A stretch of DNA of 64,000 nt, from positions 2,778,501 through 2,842,500 of the forward strand of contig NC_019703.1 in the NCBI RefSeq assembly GCF_000317045.1. Reading direction: 5' to 3'. Origin of the DNA: Geitlerinema sp. PCC 7407 (lineage in GTDB: Bacteria > Cyanobacteriota > Cyanobacteriia > PCC-7407). The position numbers and the translations under genes are program-made. Shown here piece by piece: positions 36,385-45,061 of the stretch (position 1 is the first letter of the stretch; each line of letters starts with the position of its first letter). Under the pieces are notes generated by a model. The model did no database searches. It worked only from the letters and a program-made list of their open reading frames with translations, and was not told the DNA's origin.

Positions 36385-37056
36385 ATGGTGCTTTGGCTGG
36401 TGTGGAGCGCAGCGCTGCTGCTGGGGGCGTACCTGCTGGGTTCGATCGCGACGGGTTATTGGCTGGGGTACGCGCTAAAGGGCATTGATATTCGCCAGCA
36501 TGGCTCGGGATCGACCGGAGCAACCAACGTGCTGCGGACCCTCGGCAAGGGTCCAGCGATCGCCGTTTTGCTGATCGACATGCTGAAGGGTCTGCTGGCC
36601 GTGCTGCTGATCGGCCCTGGCCTGGTGTGGGCTTCGGAGCGCTTTTTGCCAGCGGGCGTGGTTGACTTTGCCTTGTGGAGCGACTGGCTGCGCGCCCTGG
36701 CCGGACTGGCAGCCCTGATCGGCCACAGCAAGTCCCCATGGATCGGCTTCACCGGCGGCAAATCCGTGGCGTCCAGCCTGGGGGTTTTGCTGGCGCTGCA
36801 TTGGCCGGTTGCCCTGGGCACGCTGGGCGTTTTCGCGGCGGTTTTGTCCCTCTCCCAGATTGTTTCCCTCAGCTCCATTGTGGGGGCGATCGCCGTAACC
36901 GTGTTTATGATTGCGTTTCGGCAGCCTGTGCCCTATCTGCTATTTGCGATCGCGGGCGGGGTCTACGTGATCGTGCGTCACCGGACCAACATCCAGCGCC
37001 TAGTGGCAGGCACCGAACCCCGCATCGGCCAAAAATCCTCCCAAGGCCCGACTTAG
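36385..37056 (+). CDS. plsY: Glycerol-3-phosphate acyltransferase PlsY
   Basis: 223 residues, five to six membrane helices. Transfers acyl from acyl-phosphate to glycerol-3-phosphate, the first step of phosphatidate synthesis. All three PlsY motifs are seen: GSIATGYWLG followed by HGSGSTGATNVLRTLGKGPA, GHSKSPWIGFTGGKSVASSL, and the C-terminal RHRTNIQRL. The start ATG has AGGAAAAGG upstream. It is the last gene of the MlaE-DUF3119-DUF3086-plsY run; a weak GCCGG/CCGGC hairpin lies about 95 bases downstream (37151-37165). Confidence 0.96.
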   Translation: MVLWLVWSAALLLGAYLLGSIATGYWLGYALKGIDIRQHGSGSTGATNVLRTLGKGPAIAVLLIDMLKGLLAVLLIGPGLVWASERFLPAGVVDFALWSDWLRALAGLAALIGHSKSPWIGFTGGKSVASSLGVLLALHWPVALGTLGVFAAVLSLSQIVSLSSIVGAIAVTVFMIAFRQPVPYLLFAIAGGVYVIVRHRTNIQRLVAGTEPRIGQKSSQGPT

Positions 37057-37343
37057 GTCCGCTCCAGGGCGGGCGATCGCCCCAACAATTTCTTGCTAGA
37101 GTGAGTGCGACAGTTGAAACAGCGCTTTTGGTGGCTGCCGTCCAGGCGGGGCCGGTCCCTCCGGCACCAAACCGCTCCTTCTCGCACCCCGGTACCCTGA
37201 AGTTTTCGACCCATGAGTCAATGCTCTAGAGGTCTGTGAAGAGATTCTGACGATCCAAGGCAAGTCATCAAAACCGCTGTATTTCTGGGAATAGTCAGGA
37301 TTCAACTGTATTTCCTCACAGCGAATCATCTCACGACGGTTTT

Positions 37344-38033
37344 ATGACAAGCGTTGTTCACTCTCCCTACACGGATGCGCAGATCGCCGCTTGGCTGCGC
37401 GGGCTGCTCACGATCGCCTGGTCCGATGGCGATTTTGACTCCCATGAGCGAGATCTGATCGCCGCCATTACCCAAGATGAGCTAGCTCCCAAAGTTAGCA
37501 TCGAAACTTTCGAGCCCATCGGGGCTCAGGACCTAGCCGCCGAGTTGGGACATGATCACCTCACTGCCGAGAACTTTGTGCGCACCGCCATCATGGTCGC
37601 TTTGGCAGATGGCGTGTACACGCTCCCCGAAGATAAGCTGCTTCAGGACTACTGCACCGCCCTCGATGTCCAGACTCTTGCCTTGCAGAGCCTGCGATCG
37701 ACGCTTTACGACCCGAGCAGCCAGGCAGCACCCCGGGCGATCGCCCCTAGCATCAGCAGCCCCAAGGCCGGAGTTCCCAATCCGCTCCAGCCCATCCAGG
37801 AGTGGATGGACGGCCTCGAAGTGCACGATCCGCGAGTTGCCCGGTTTCTGTGCAAAATGATCCCGCCCCAGTGCCCTTTCGAGCGGGATATCGCCCTCTT
37901 TGGCCGCAAGATCGTGCACATCCCGCCCCTGTGCAAGCTCAACCCGCTCTATGAGCAGCTAGTGGGTCTGCGTTTTCGGGCGCTGTCCTATCTCGCTGAT
38001 GACTGCGGCGAGGACATTACGCCCTACTGCTAA
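37344..38033 (+). CDS. Mo-dependent nitrogenase C-terminal domain protein with TerB-like N-terminus
   Basis: 229 residues. The N-terminal about 125 residues resemble a TerB-like all-helical domain (WLRGLLTIAWSDGDFDSHER, RTAIMVALADGVYTLPEDKL). The C-terminal about 80 residues carry the cyanobacterial 'Mo-dependent nitrogenase C-terminus' domain: WMDGLEVHDPRVARFLCKMI, PPQCPFERDIALFGRKIVHI, PPLCKLNPLYEQLVGLRFRA. Despite its name this domain is widespread in cyanobacteria that do not fix nitrogen and does not prove nitrogenase. The conserved Cys pairs could bind a metal. A short AIAP-containing linker joins the domains. It converges on mscS, overlapping its 3' end by 4 bases. Confidence 0.85.
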   Translation: MTSVVHSPYTDAQIAAWLRGLLTIAWSDGDFDSHERDLIAAITQDELAPKVSIETFEPIGAQDLAAELGHDHLTAENFVRTAIMVALADGVYTLPEDKLLQDYCTALDVQTLALQSLRSTLYDPSSQAAPRAIAPSISSPKAGVPNPLQPIQEWMDGLEVHDPRVARFLCKMIPPQCPFERDIALFGRKIVHIPPLCKLNPLYEQLVGLRFRALSYLADDCGEDITPYC

Positions 38034-38947
38034 CGCCCCTTCAAAGGGGGTTCGGCGGCGATCTGAGACCGCTCGCGAGGCATAAAGTCTTCGTATTTTG
38101 TTTGATCGAAGTGGTACACCGTGCGGATGGGGTACGGGATCACGATATTGGCGCGATCGCACGCCTGTTTGAGCGCGATCATGACCTGGGTACTGGTTCG
38201 CCGCACCACCACCTGCTGCGGCGTGGTCCAAAAACGCGCCATCAGGTCAACGGCGCTATCGCCAAAGGACACCACATCAATTTCAGGGGCTGGCTCTTCC
38301 AGGACGTCCTTGACGTTTTTGAGCGCTGAGAGCAGGGTCTCAATGGCCGTCGGCAGGGGCGTGTTGTAGTCCACCGAAATGGCCAGGTCGGTTCGCCGGT
38401 GCGGCAGCGCGGTGCGCACCTGCACCGGATTTGTAAACAGCAGCGAATTGGGCATGACCACGATTTCGCCGTCGTAGGTGCGAATGCGCGTCGCCCGAAT
38501 CTTGATTTCTTCGACCGTACCTTCGTAGCTGTTGATCACAATCTGGTCGCCGATCCGGAAGGGCTGCTGCAGCAGCAAAAGAATCCCGGCCAGAAAGTTT
38601 TTGAAGATGTCCTGGAACGCAAAACCGATCGCGACAGAACCCAGTCCCAACAGGCCAATGATGTCCCCCAAACCCAACCCCGGGAAGGCCACCACGCAGG
38701 ACGTCACGATCCCAACCACCCAGGCAGAAACATAGCTAATCTGGACCGCAAGCGATCGCAGCGATCGGTTTTGCAGGGCGCGATCGGCGGCCACTGCCAC
38801 AACTTGGCGCACCGCTTTGGCGGCGTAGCTGGTGATTGCCAAGATTGTCAAGGCCATCAGAATAGACGGCAGCAAGCGGATTCCTTCACCGACCAAGCCT
38901 AGCAAGCTGGCTTGAATCTCTTGAATCAGCGGGTTAGACGGATTCAT
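38030..38947 (-). CDS. mscS: MscS-type mechanosensitive ion channel
   Basis: 305 residues. Three to four membrane segments, then the MscS pore helix and beta domain: GLLGLGSVAIGFAFQDIFKN, FLAGILLLLQQPFRIGDQIV, EEIKIRATRIRTYDGEIVVM, PNSLLFTNPV. A C-terminal alpha/beta domain follows. It releases osmolytes on hypo-osmotic shock; a more specific role is unknown. The gene follows pheT in the same direction, but a 13-base inverted repeat and a terminator hairpin separate them, so it probably has its own promoter. Confidence 0.93.
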   Translation of the reverse strand: MNPSNPLIQEIQASLLGLVGEGIRLLPSILMALTILAITSYAAKAVRQVVAVAADRALQNRSLRSLAVQISYVSAWVVGIVTSCVVAFPGLGLGDIIGLLGLGSVAIGFAFQDIFKNFLAGILLLLQQPFRIGDQIVINSYEGTVEEIKIRATRIRTYDGEIVVMPNSLLFTNPVQVRTALPHRRTDLAISVDYNTPLPTAIETLLSALKNVKDVLEEPAPEIDVVSFGDSAVDLMARFWTTPQQVVVRRTSTQVMIALKQACDRANIVIPYPIRTVYHFDQTKYEDFMPRERSQIAAEPPLKGR

Positions 38948-38973
38948 GCTGGAGCCCTCAAAATCTGCATAAA

Positions 38974-39050
38974 AAGAGCGTTGACGGAGCGCTCTTCGGT
39001 GAAGTCAGGCTTGGAGCGTCAAACGAGGCTCTCTAACCCTGACTTCACCG
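38974..39050 (-). terminator. Terminator hairpin and large inverted repeat after pheT
   Basis: On the minus strand, AAGAGCG and CGCTCTT (38974-38980 and 38990-38996) form a 7-base stem followed by TTTAT, a plausible pheT terminator. Just upstream on that strand is a 13-base perfect inverted repeat with a 28-base loop (38997-39009 and 39038-39050), which would form a second larger stem. Confidence 0.55.
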
Positions 39051-39095
39051 TTAATTTTCTCCGAACCCCTTCTAGAGTAAGGGACTCTCTCGGAT

Positions 39096-41546
39096 CTAGC
39101 TGCGCAGGCTCACGCTGAACTTTTCGCTCAGCAGCTCCCGGACGCGCTGGTGCACTGGCTCCACGTCGGCCTCGGTCAGGGTGCGATCGCTCGCCCGGTA
39201 CACCAGCCGGAATGCCAGGCTCCGCTGCCCTGCGGGGACGCCTTCTCCCTGGTACTCGTCAAACAGCTCAGCAGACTCCAGCAGGTCTCCCCCGGCGCGG
39301 GCGATCGCCTTTTCCAGGTCCACTACGGACACCGCCAGCGGCGCGAAGAAAGCAATGTCGCGATCCGTCGCAGGATAGGACGAAAAGGGCTTAAACAAGG
39401 GCGTTAGCGCCTCATCGCGGCTCAGCTCACCCAAGAGCAAGTCCAGAGACAGGGTGAAAATATAGACGTCGTCCGGCAAATCGCGATCGCGCCGCAGCTG
39501 GGGATGCAGCTGGCCAAAGGTGCCCAGGCGCTCTCCGCGAATCCAGAGGGAGGCGGTTCGGCCCGGGTGCAGGCGACTATCCCGGCGATCGGGCTGATAT
39601 TCCACCTTGATGCCCAGGCGCTGGAAGGCGCTCTCCAGCAGGCCCTTGGCCTCGTACCAGTTCATGGGCTGTTCGCGACCAGAGCGCCGCCATCGGCCCA
39701 CCGAGGCATCACCGCCCATCACCCCCGCCAGAGCATCCATTTCATGGAATCCCAGGTCGTCCTGCCAGAACACACGGCCAATCTCAAAGGCGTTGAGCGG
39801 CCCGTTGCCCTGCTCCAAGTTGTACTGGAAGGCGTCAACCAGGCCCTCGATCAGCTCTGTCCGCAGGGCTGAGTATTCGGCGAAGAGGGGATTGGCAAGG
39901 GTAACTTGGGATTCGTGAACCGGTTTAACCAGGGAGTAGTGCATCAGCTCCGTCAGGCCAACCCCGCGAAACGCCGCGCGCAGCGATCGCGTCAGTTCCT
40001 GCTCGAGGGACAGATAGCCCGCTTCGCTCTTGTCCGGCAGGGTCTCGCAAAACTTGTCATAGCCGTAGAGGCGCGCCACTTCTTCGATCAGGTCGATTTC
40101 TCGCTCGAGATCGCGGTACCGGTAGGGAGGCACCGTCACGCTCCACACGTCCTTGCGATCCGTCGGCTGGACTTGGCAGCCCAGGGCGGTCAGGCTGCGC
40201 TCGACTTCCTGGGGCTGCAGCTCGCGCGGGTCGGCGTCCTCCACCTCCACAAGACCCAGCACCTGGTTGACGCGCTCTAGGCGCAGCTCGATGGAGCGGG
40301 TCCAGGTGGCCTGGCTGGGACGACTATCGGCGATCGCCTGGGCAACCACGGTCCCGCCCGCCAGATCCAGCAGGAGGGCCAAGGCGCGACGAGCCGCCAC
40401 CTCCAGTTCTGCCTGGTTGACGCCTCGCTCGTAGCGGGTCGAAGCCTCAGTGCGCAGACCCTGGCTCCGAGCCGATCGCCGGATCGCCACAGAGTCAAAC
40501 AAGGCCGCCTCAAGGACGAGGTTGGTCGTGCCCCCGTGCACCTCGGTGTCTTCGCCGCCCATCACCCCCGCCAGCGCAACAGGGCGATCGTTTGCCGTGA
40601 TGACCAGAGACTGGTTTTGCAGCTTGCGCTTTTGGCTGTCCAGGGTCGTGAGGCTTTCATCGGAACGGCCAAACCGGACGCCCAGGGTCAAAGCACCGGC
40701 TCCGGCTACCTGCTGGAGGCGATCGCGATCGAAGGCGTGCAGCGGCTGCCCCCACTCCAGTAGCACATAGTTGGTGACATCCACCACATTATTAATAGGG
40801 CGCACCCCCGCCGCCTGAAGGCGCCGCTTGAGCCACTCAGGGGACGGCTGAATGTTGACATTTTCAATCATCGTGCCGATGTAGGCCGGACAGGCCTTCG
40901 GCTCCTGGACCTGCACCGCCAATTTCGACGCGTCCTCGGGCTGAGCGATCGCCTCCAAGTCTGCCCCCGGCAGCCGCAGCGTCGCTCCCGTCAGCGCAGC
41001 CACCTCTCGAGCCACCCCGACCATGCTCAAGGCGTCCGCTCGGTTGGCCGTCGACGTCAAGTCCAGCACCACATCCTCGAGGCCCAGCAGCGGCCGCACA
41101 TCGGCTCCCGGCTGCAGTCCCGCCTCACCAAAGATGTGAATGCCCTCCGAGTCTTTTTCTAGACCCACCTCAGACAGCGAACAAATCATTCCCTCTGAGC
41201 GCACTCCCCGCAGCTTGGTCGGCCGCAGCTTCAGGTCGATCGCCGGCAGATAGGTGCCCACCGTCGCCACCGCTACATAGATGTCCGCTCGGACATTGGC
41301 AGCCCCGCACACAATATTTAGCGGGCCGCTCTCCGCCCCGACATCGACCTGGCAAACGCTGAGCTTGTCCGCGTTGGGGTGCTGCTCTCGGCTCAGCACC
41401 TTACCAACCACAACGCCATCAGCCCAGGTGCGCCGGTCTTCAATATCCTCCACCTCAAAGCCCGCCATCGTCAGCGTTTCGGCCAACGCCTCCGGGGAGA
41501 GAGAGATGTCTACGAGTTCTTGTAGCCAGTTTAGGGAAATACGCAT
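39096..41546 (-). CDS. pheT: Phenylalanyl-tRNA synthetase beta subunit
   Basis: 816 residues, the length typical of bacterial PheT. Joins with PheS as an alpha2-beta2 enzyme charging tRNA-Phe. Domains in order: core start [14 protein letters not shown], tRNA-binding OB fold (about 40-150: [35 protein letters not shown]), B3/B4 editing domain ([40 protein letters not shown]), B5 domain, catalytic-like domain ([18 protein letters not shown]), and the C-terminal ferredoxin-fold anticodon-binding domain ([20 protein letters not shown]). The ATG giving MRISLNWL is preferred to an upstream in-frame codon. pheS is not adjacent. Confidence 0.97.
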   Translation of the reverse strand: MRISLNWLQELVDISLSPEALAETLTMAGFEVEDIEDRRTWADGVVVGKVLSREQHPNADKLSVCQVDVGAESGPLNIVCGAANVRADIYVAVATVGTYLPAIDLKLRPTKLRGVRSEGMICSLSEVGLEKDSEGIHIFGEAGLQPGADVRPLLGLEDVVLDLTSTANRADALSMVGVAREVAALTGATLRLPGADLEAIAQPEDASKLAVQVQEPKACPAYIGTMIENVNIQPSPEWLKRRLQAAGVRPINNVVDVTNYVLLEWGQPLHAFDRDRLQQVAGAGALTLGVRFGRSDESLTTLDSQKRKLQNQSLVITANDRPVALAGVMGGEDTEVHGGTTNLVLEAALFDSVAIRRSARSQGLRTEASTRYERGVNQAELEVAARRALALLLDLAGGTVVAQAIADSRPSQATWTRSIELRLERVNQVLGLVEVEDADPRELQPQEVERSLTALGCQVQPTDRKDVWSVTVPPYRYRDLEREIDLIEEVARLYGYDKFCETLPDKSEAGYLSLEQELTRSLRAAFRGVGLTELMHYSLVKPVHESQVTLANPLFAEYSALRTELIEGLVDAFQYNLEQGNGPLNAFEIGRVFWQDDLGFHEMDALAGVMGGDASVGRWRRSGREQPMNWYEAKGLLESAFQRLGIKVEYQPDRRDSRLHPGRTASLWIRGERLGTFGQLHPQLRRDRDLPDDVYIFTLSLDLLLGELSRDEALTPLFKPFSSYPATDRDIAFFAPLAVSVVDLEKAIARAGGDLLESAELFDEYQGEGVPAGQRSLAFRLVYRASDRTLTEADVEPVHQRVRELLSEKFSVSLRS

Positions 41547-42163
41547 GGACAGCTTGCCTTGTGAGTGCGCTGGGTAAACGAAACAGCCCAATCATTGTAG
41601 CGCTCTCCCCGAACCCAGAAACCCAGCCGATTTCAGCTCAGTTCTGCCTCGATGCAAACCGTATCCTCAATTTTTTCTGGATTTGGGCACTCAGCGTCCA
41701 AAAGCCTTGGAAAGGGTCCTTTATAATGCGCTTAAAGCCTAATGAGCCTCACCACCGGGTGAACCGACCTTACGCTTTGGCCCTCGTGTGCTAGCCCCGC
41801 TTTTCCTGACCGTCACTGCTAGACTTGCGCTCTGCTAAAGTGCACCCAAGCCCAAAGAGACCCCTTGGCGATCGCCACCCCCTAGACAACGCCCAGCGCA
41901 AAAATTTTTACAGGGGTTTATCAAATTGTGTGTCTCTCCCCAGGCCTCCACTGGGAACCATAAAAAGGTCACTGTATCCTGTATGGATAAGAATTCCGCA
42001 ATTATCCTGATATTTACTGAACCTTCAAGGCGATTCGGCTGAACTTTAGCAACTCTTCAACGAATTCCGAAGAATCGAGGATTAGTTCTTCTGACTGCGC
42101 AACCAATAATAGAAGCAAGGGTGCAACATCCTAGCGACAGACTATAAAAGCGAGTGACGCTGA
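41547..42163. promoter_or_regulatory. 617-base divergent spacer between pheT and spkB
   Basis: No gene supported on either strand. A TATAAT word at 41722-41727 has no acceptable -35. Nearer to spkB, GTGCAA (42121-42126) and TATAAA (42143-42148) are 16 bases apart but would leave a leader of about 10 bases. GGATAA/TTATCC (41985-41990 and 42002-42007) is a 6-base dyad. The AT-rich 41895-42060 stretch is the likeliest promoter area. Confidence 0.35.
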
Positions 42164-43777
42164 ATGAGCTACTGTGTAAATCCTGCTTGTCCTAACCCTG
42201 ATAACCTTGTCAACACCGAAGTGTGTCAGGCTTGCGGTTCCAAGCTCTTGCTGCGCGATCGCTACCAAGTCATTCAAGGGCTAGGGCAAGGGGGATTTGG
42301 CGCTACCTTCCTCGCCAACGATCTCTCGCTCCCCGGGAATCCCTACTGCGTCATCAAGCAGCTTCGTCCCTCCTCTACAGCCCCCCATGTCCTCGACATG
42401 GCCCGGGATCTGTTTCGGCGCGAGGCCAAAACCCTCGGCAAGATCGGCAGCCATCCCCAGATTCCTCGCCTCCTCGACTACTTCGAGGCCGGTACCGAAT
42501 TTTACCTGGTACAGGAGTACATCAGCGGCGCCACCCTCCAGCAAGAGGTCAAGCGCTCAGGCCCTTTCAGCGAAGCCGGGGTCAAGCAATTTCTCAGCGA
42601 AATCCTGCCGGTTCTCCACTTCATCCACAGCCAGCAGGTCATCCACCGCGACATCAAGCCCGCCAACTTGATCCGGCGCACCCAGGACAAAAAGCTCGTT
42701 CTGATCGACTTTGGGGCCGTCAAAGACCAGGTCAATCCGGCCGCCGCGAACGCCTCTGAGCAAACCGCTCTCACGTCCTATGCCATTGGGACACCGGGCT
42801 ACGCGCCGCCCGAGCAGATGGCCATGCGTCCGGTCTACGCCAGCGACGTCTACGCCCTCGGGGTGACCTGTATTTATTTGCTGACCGCCAAGTCCCCCAA
42901 AGATCTGCACTACAACCCCTCCACCGGGGAAATGATGTGGCAGCAGCATGTGCATGTCAGCGAGCACTTTGCCGACGTGCTGACCAAAATGCTGGAGGTC
43001 TCGGTGCGCCATCGCTACCAGAGCGCCAACGACGTCCTGCGGGCCCTCGATCTTGAGCCCTACCTCGAGAGCCTCGCCAAGGGCCTCGTCTCTCAGCAGG
43101 GCGGCAGCCCAACCAATCGCGGCCAAAACGACGACGATCGCCTCGACTCCAGCGACCTCAGCGGGAACGGCATGCCCTCCTCTCCCTCTGCTCGGATGGC
43201 GATGGCGATTCGGGCCCGACGATTTTCTCGATCCACTGAGACCACGCGCTTCCAGTCGCGCACGAGCGGAGGTCGCCTCGCCTCGGGTGGCATCACCACC
43301 GTGCAGCCGCCCAAGCGACCCACGGGCGAAAAGGCAAAACCCATGCCTCGCCTGAGCGCCACGGACCTTCAGACCTATTACGGTAAGGGACGGCGCGACT
43401 TTGCGTCCCACGATCTGAGCGCGGCCAATTTGCAGCAGGTCAACCTCTCAGACGCCAGTTTTCATGACTCCAAGCTCAATAAGGTCAATTTTTGGGGCGC
43501 AACGCTGACTAATGTAGATTTTGGGCGGGCCAGCCTGAGCCAAGCCATTTTGCGGGATGCCAATTTGGGCCGAGCCTACCTGAGTCACGCCGATCTGCAA
43601 GGGGCCGACCTGCGGGGGGCCGATCTGAGCTATGCCCACTTGAGCAATGCCAATCTGCGGGGCGCGAACCTGTGCGGCGCCAACCTCACGGGGGCGAAGA
43701 TTACTGACGAGCAGCTCGCCCTCGCCAAGACGAACTGGAGGACGGTGCGCCCCAGCGGTAAGCGGGAGATTTGGTAG
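42164..43777 (+). CDS. spkB: Serine/threonine protein kinase with pentapeptide repeats (SpkB-like)
   Basis: 537 residues. A zinc-ribbon-like N-terminus has Cys4, Cys9, Cys21 and Cys24. The kinase domain (about 33-295) has the glycine loop GLGQGGFG (39-46), Lys65, catalytic HRDIKPANLI and the metal motif IDFGAVKD. A basic Ser-rich linker (about 300-395) leads to pentapeptide repeats (about 405-525: DLSAANLQQVNLSDASF, ANLGRAYLSHADLQGADLRG). This architecture matches cyanobacterial SpkB, whose N-terminal Cys motif is known to matter for activity; roles in oxidative stress and motility have been reported in Synechocystis. Substrate here unknown. No neighbours share its strand closely except the M48 gene 100 bases later. 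Confidence 0.93.
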   Translation: MSYCVNPACPNPDNLVNTEVCQACGSKLLLRDRYQVIQGLGQGGFGATFLANDLSLPGNPYCVIKQLRPSSTAPHVLDMARDLFRREAKTLGKIGSHPQIPRLLDYFEAGTEFYLVQEYISGATLQQEVKRSGPFSEAGVKQFLSEILPVLHFIHSQQVIHRDIKPANLIRRTQDKKLVLIDFGAVKDQVNPAAANASEQTALTSYAIGTPGYAPPEQMAMRPVYASDVYALGVTCIYLLTAKSPKDLHYNPSTGEMMWQQHVHVSEHFADVLTKMLEVSVRHRYQSANDVLRALDLEPYLESLAKGLVSQQGGSPTNRGQNDDDRLDSSDLSGNGMPSSPSARMAMAIRARRFSRSTETTRFQSRTSGGRLASGGITTVQPPKRPTGEKAKPMPRLSATDLQTYYGKGRRDFASHDLSAANLQQVNLSDASFHDSKLNKVNFWGATLTNVDFGRASLSQAILRDANLGRAYLSHADLQGADLRGADLSYAHLSNANLRGANLCGANLTGAKITDEQLALAKTNWRTVRPSGKREIW

Positions 43778-43880
43778 GCGATCGCGGCGGTTCTGCTCCG
43801 GGCAGTTGTCAAAACCAGCAAGATTGCAGTACACCCGGAAGGAAGGGCTTTGAAGGGCCAACGACCAGTTCTATTGGGTG

Positions 43881-44861
43881 ATGCCGATGCCTGCATATCC
43901 AGGAATTTCGAGTGACGCGTTTCGCCATCCTCTTGACCGAGAGGCCGAGCAGGCTCTCCGGAGCGTGCCCGGGTTTGACTTGGTGGCGCGCAAGTTTGTG
44001 GAGTTTATGTATGAGCGCCCCCAGACGGTGTATTTGATGGGCAATCATATCCAGGTAGGCCCCCGCCAGTACGCAACGCTGTATCACATCTTGCGGGAGT
44101 GCGTCCAAAGCCTGGATCTCTCGCCCGAGCCGACGCTGTTTGTTTGCCAAAACCCGGTGGTCAATAGCTACGCCCTGGGAGAAGAGCGCGCCTGTGTGGT
44201 GGTGAACTCGGGCTTGCTAGATCTGATGGATGAGGCAGAGCTGCGATCGGTGATTGCCCATGAGCTAGGCCACATCAAGTGTGGACACACAACGCTGATC
44301 CAGATGGCGATGTGGGTGATGAGCGCGATCGAGACGCTGGGCGATCTGACGATGGGCCTCGGGAATCTGGTGGGCAGCAGTCTGCTGTACGCGTTTTATG
44401 AGTGGCGGCGCAAGGCAGAGCTATCGGCAGATCGGGCGGCGCTGCTGGTGACGGATGACTTTCAGACGGTGACGCACTCGATGATGCGGCTGGCAGGCGG
44501 CAGTCAGCGCTACAGTCATGAGTGCAGCCTGGAGGAGTTTATTGCTCAGTCAGGGCGCTATCGAGAGCTCGATGCAGACGGCCTCAATCAGGTGTACAAG
44601 TTCTTGCTCTACAACGGAGGCATGCAGGGTGCCTTTTTGAGTCACCCCTTTCCGGTAGAGCGGGTACACTATCTACAGGAATGGGCCAATTCTGCGGAGT
44701 ATCGGCAAATTCGGGCGGGTCATTACCGGCGATCGCCCACGCCAAACGCGGTTGATGTGTCACCTGCTCCTCCAACTTCAAATCGCTCTGAGGTTGAGGC
44801 TTTGCAGCGGCAAATTGAGGAGCTTCAGCAGGAAATCAATCGCATTCGGTCTCAGTCCTAA
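43881..44861 (+). CDS. M48-family zinc metalloprotease
   Basis: 326 residues. Cytoplasmic-facing Ste24/HtpX-like peptidase: HELGH zinc motif at residues 127-131 (SVIAHELGHIKCGHTTL) and the third ligand in WRRKAELSADRAALL. One hydrophobic segment (LGNLVGSSLLYAFYEW) follows the zinc motif. A short coiled coil at the C-terminus (VEALQRQIEELQQEINRIRS). Substrate unknown; members act in protein quality control. Starts at GTG/ATG cluster; the first ATG is used here and an ATG two codons on is equally possible. It is 100 bases after spkB in the same direction. Confidence 0.92.
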   Translation: MPMPAYPGISSDAFRHPLDREAEQALRSVPGFDLVARKFVEFMYERPQTVYLMGNHIQVGPRQYATLYHILRECVQSLDLSPEPTLFVCQNPVVNSYALGEERACVVVNSGLLDLMDEAELRSVIAHELGHIKCGHTTLIQMAMWVMSAIETLGDLTMGLGNLVGSSLLYAFYEWRRKAELSADRAALLVTDDFQTVTHSMMRLAGGSQRYSHECSLEEFIAQSGRYRELDADGLNQVYKFLLYNGGMQGAFLSHPFPVERVHYLQEWANSAEYRQIRAGHYRRSPTPNAVDVSPAPPTSNRSEVEALQRQIEELQQEINRIRSQS

Positions 44862-45016
44862 GAGGGGGTGCCCACTGCCTCGAGACGCTGAAGGACCGGC
44901 TGCATCCCAAAAGTGATTCGCTCATAGAGTTCTGCGATCGCTGCATTCTTGCAGCTCAGTAGCGCCTGAACGCCAACTTGGTTATCTTTTACGGCTGTAA
45001 GTTTGGGGTAACCAAT
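44858..45016 (-). CDS. Possible 52-codon gene without an ATG start
   Basis: On the minus strand an open frame runs from an in-frame TAG near 45023 to a TAG at 44858-44860. The encoded peptide looks protein-like rather than random: GYPKLTAVKDNQVGVQALLS, CKNAAIAELYERITFGMQPV, LQRLEAVGTPS. There is no ATG, GTG or TTG near its front; ATT at 45014-45016 is the best candidate, with AGGG four bases upstream. It overlaps the M48 stop codon by 4 bases and is divergent from the response regulator. It may be a gene with a rare start, a remnant, or a coincidence helped by a HIP1 site. No function is assigned. Confidence 0.33.
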   Translation of the reverse strand: MGYPKLTAVKDNQVGVQALLSCKNAAIAELYERITFGMQPVLQRLEAVGTPS

Positions 45017-45023
45017 GTTACCC
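45006..45023. promoter_or_regulatory. Operator-like palindrome upstream of a response regulator
   Basis: GGGTAAC and GTTACCC are separated by CAAT, a perfect 7-4-7 dyad 38 bases before the regulator ATG. It lies where an autoregulatory or repressor site would be expected. It also coincides with the front of the 52-codon minus-strand frame. Confidence 0.5.
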
Positions 45024-45061
45024 TAACTGATCCAACCCTTCACTCAAGCGACCCGTGCCTC

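Noticed and set aside
37344-38033. Evidence for nitrogen fixation
   Set aside because: The 'Mo-dependent nitrogenase C-terminus' domain occurs in many non-fixing cyanobacteria; no nif genes are in the window.
41722-41727. TATAAT as a promoter for a short transcript before spkB
   Set aside because: No acceptable -35 at 16-19 bases and no gene or RNA structure follows convincingly.
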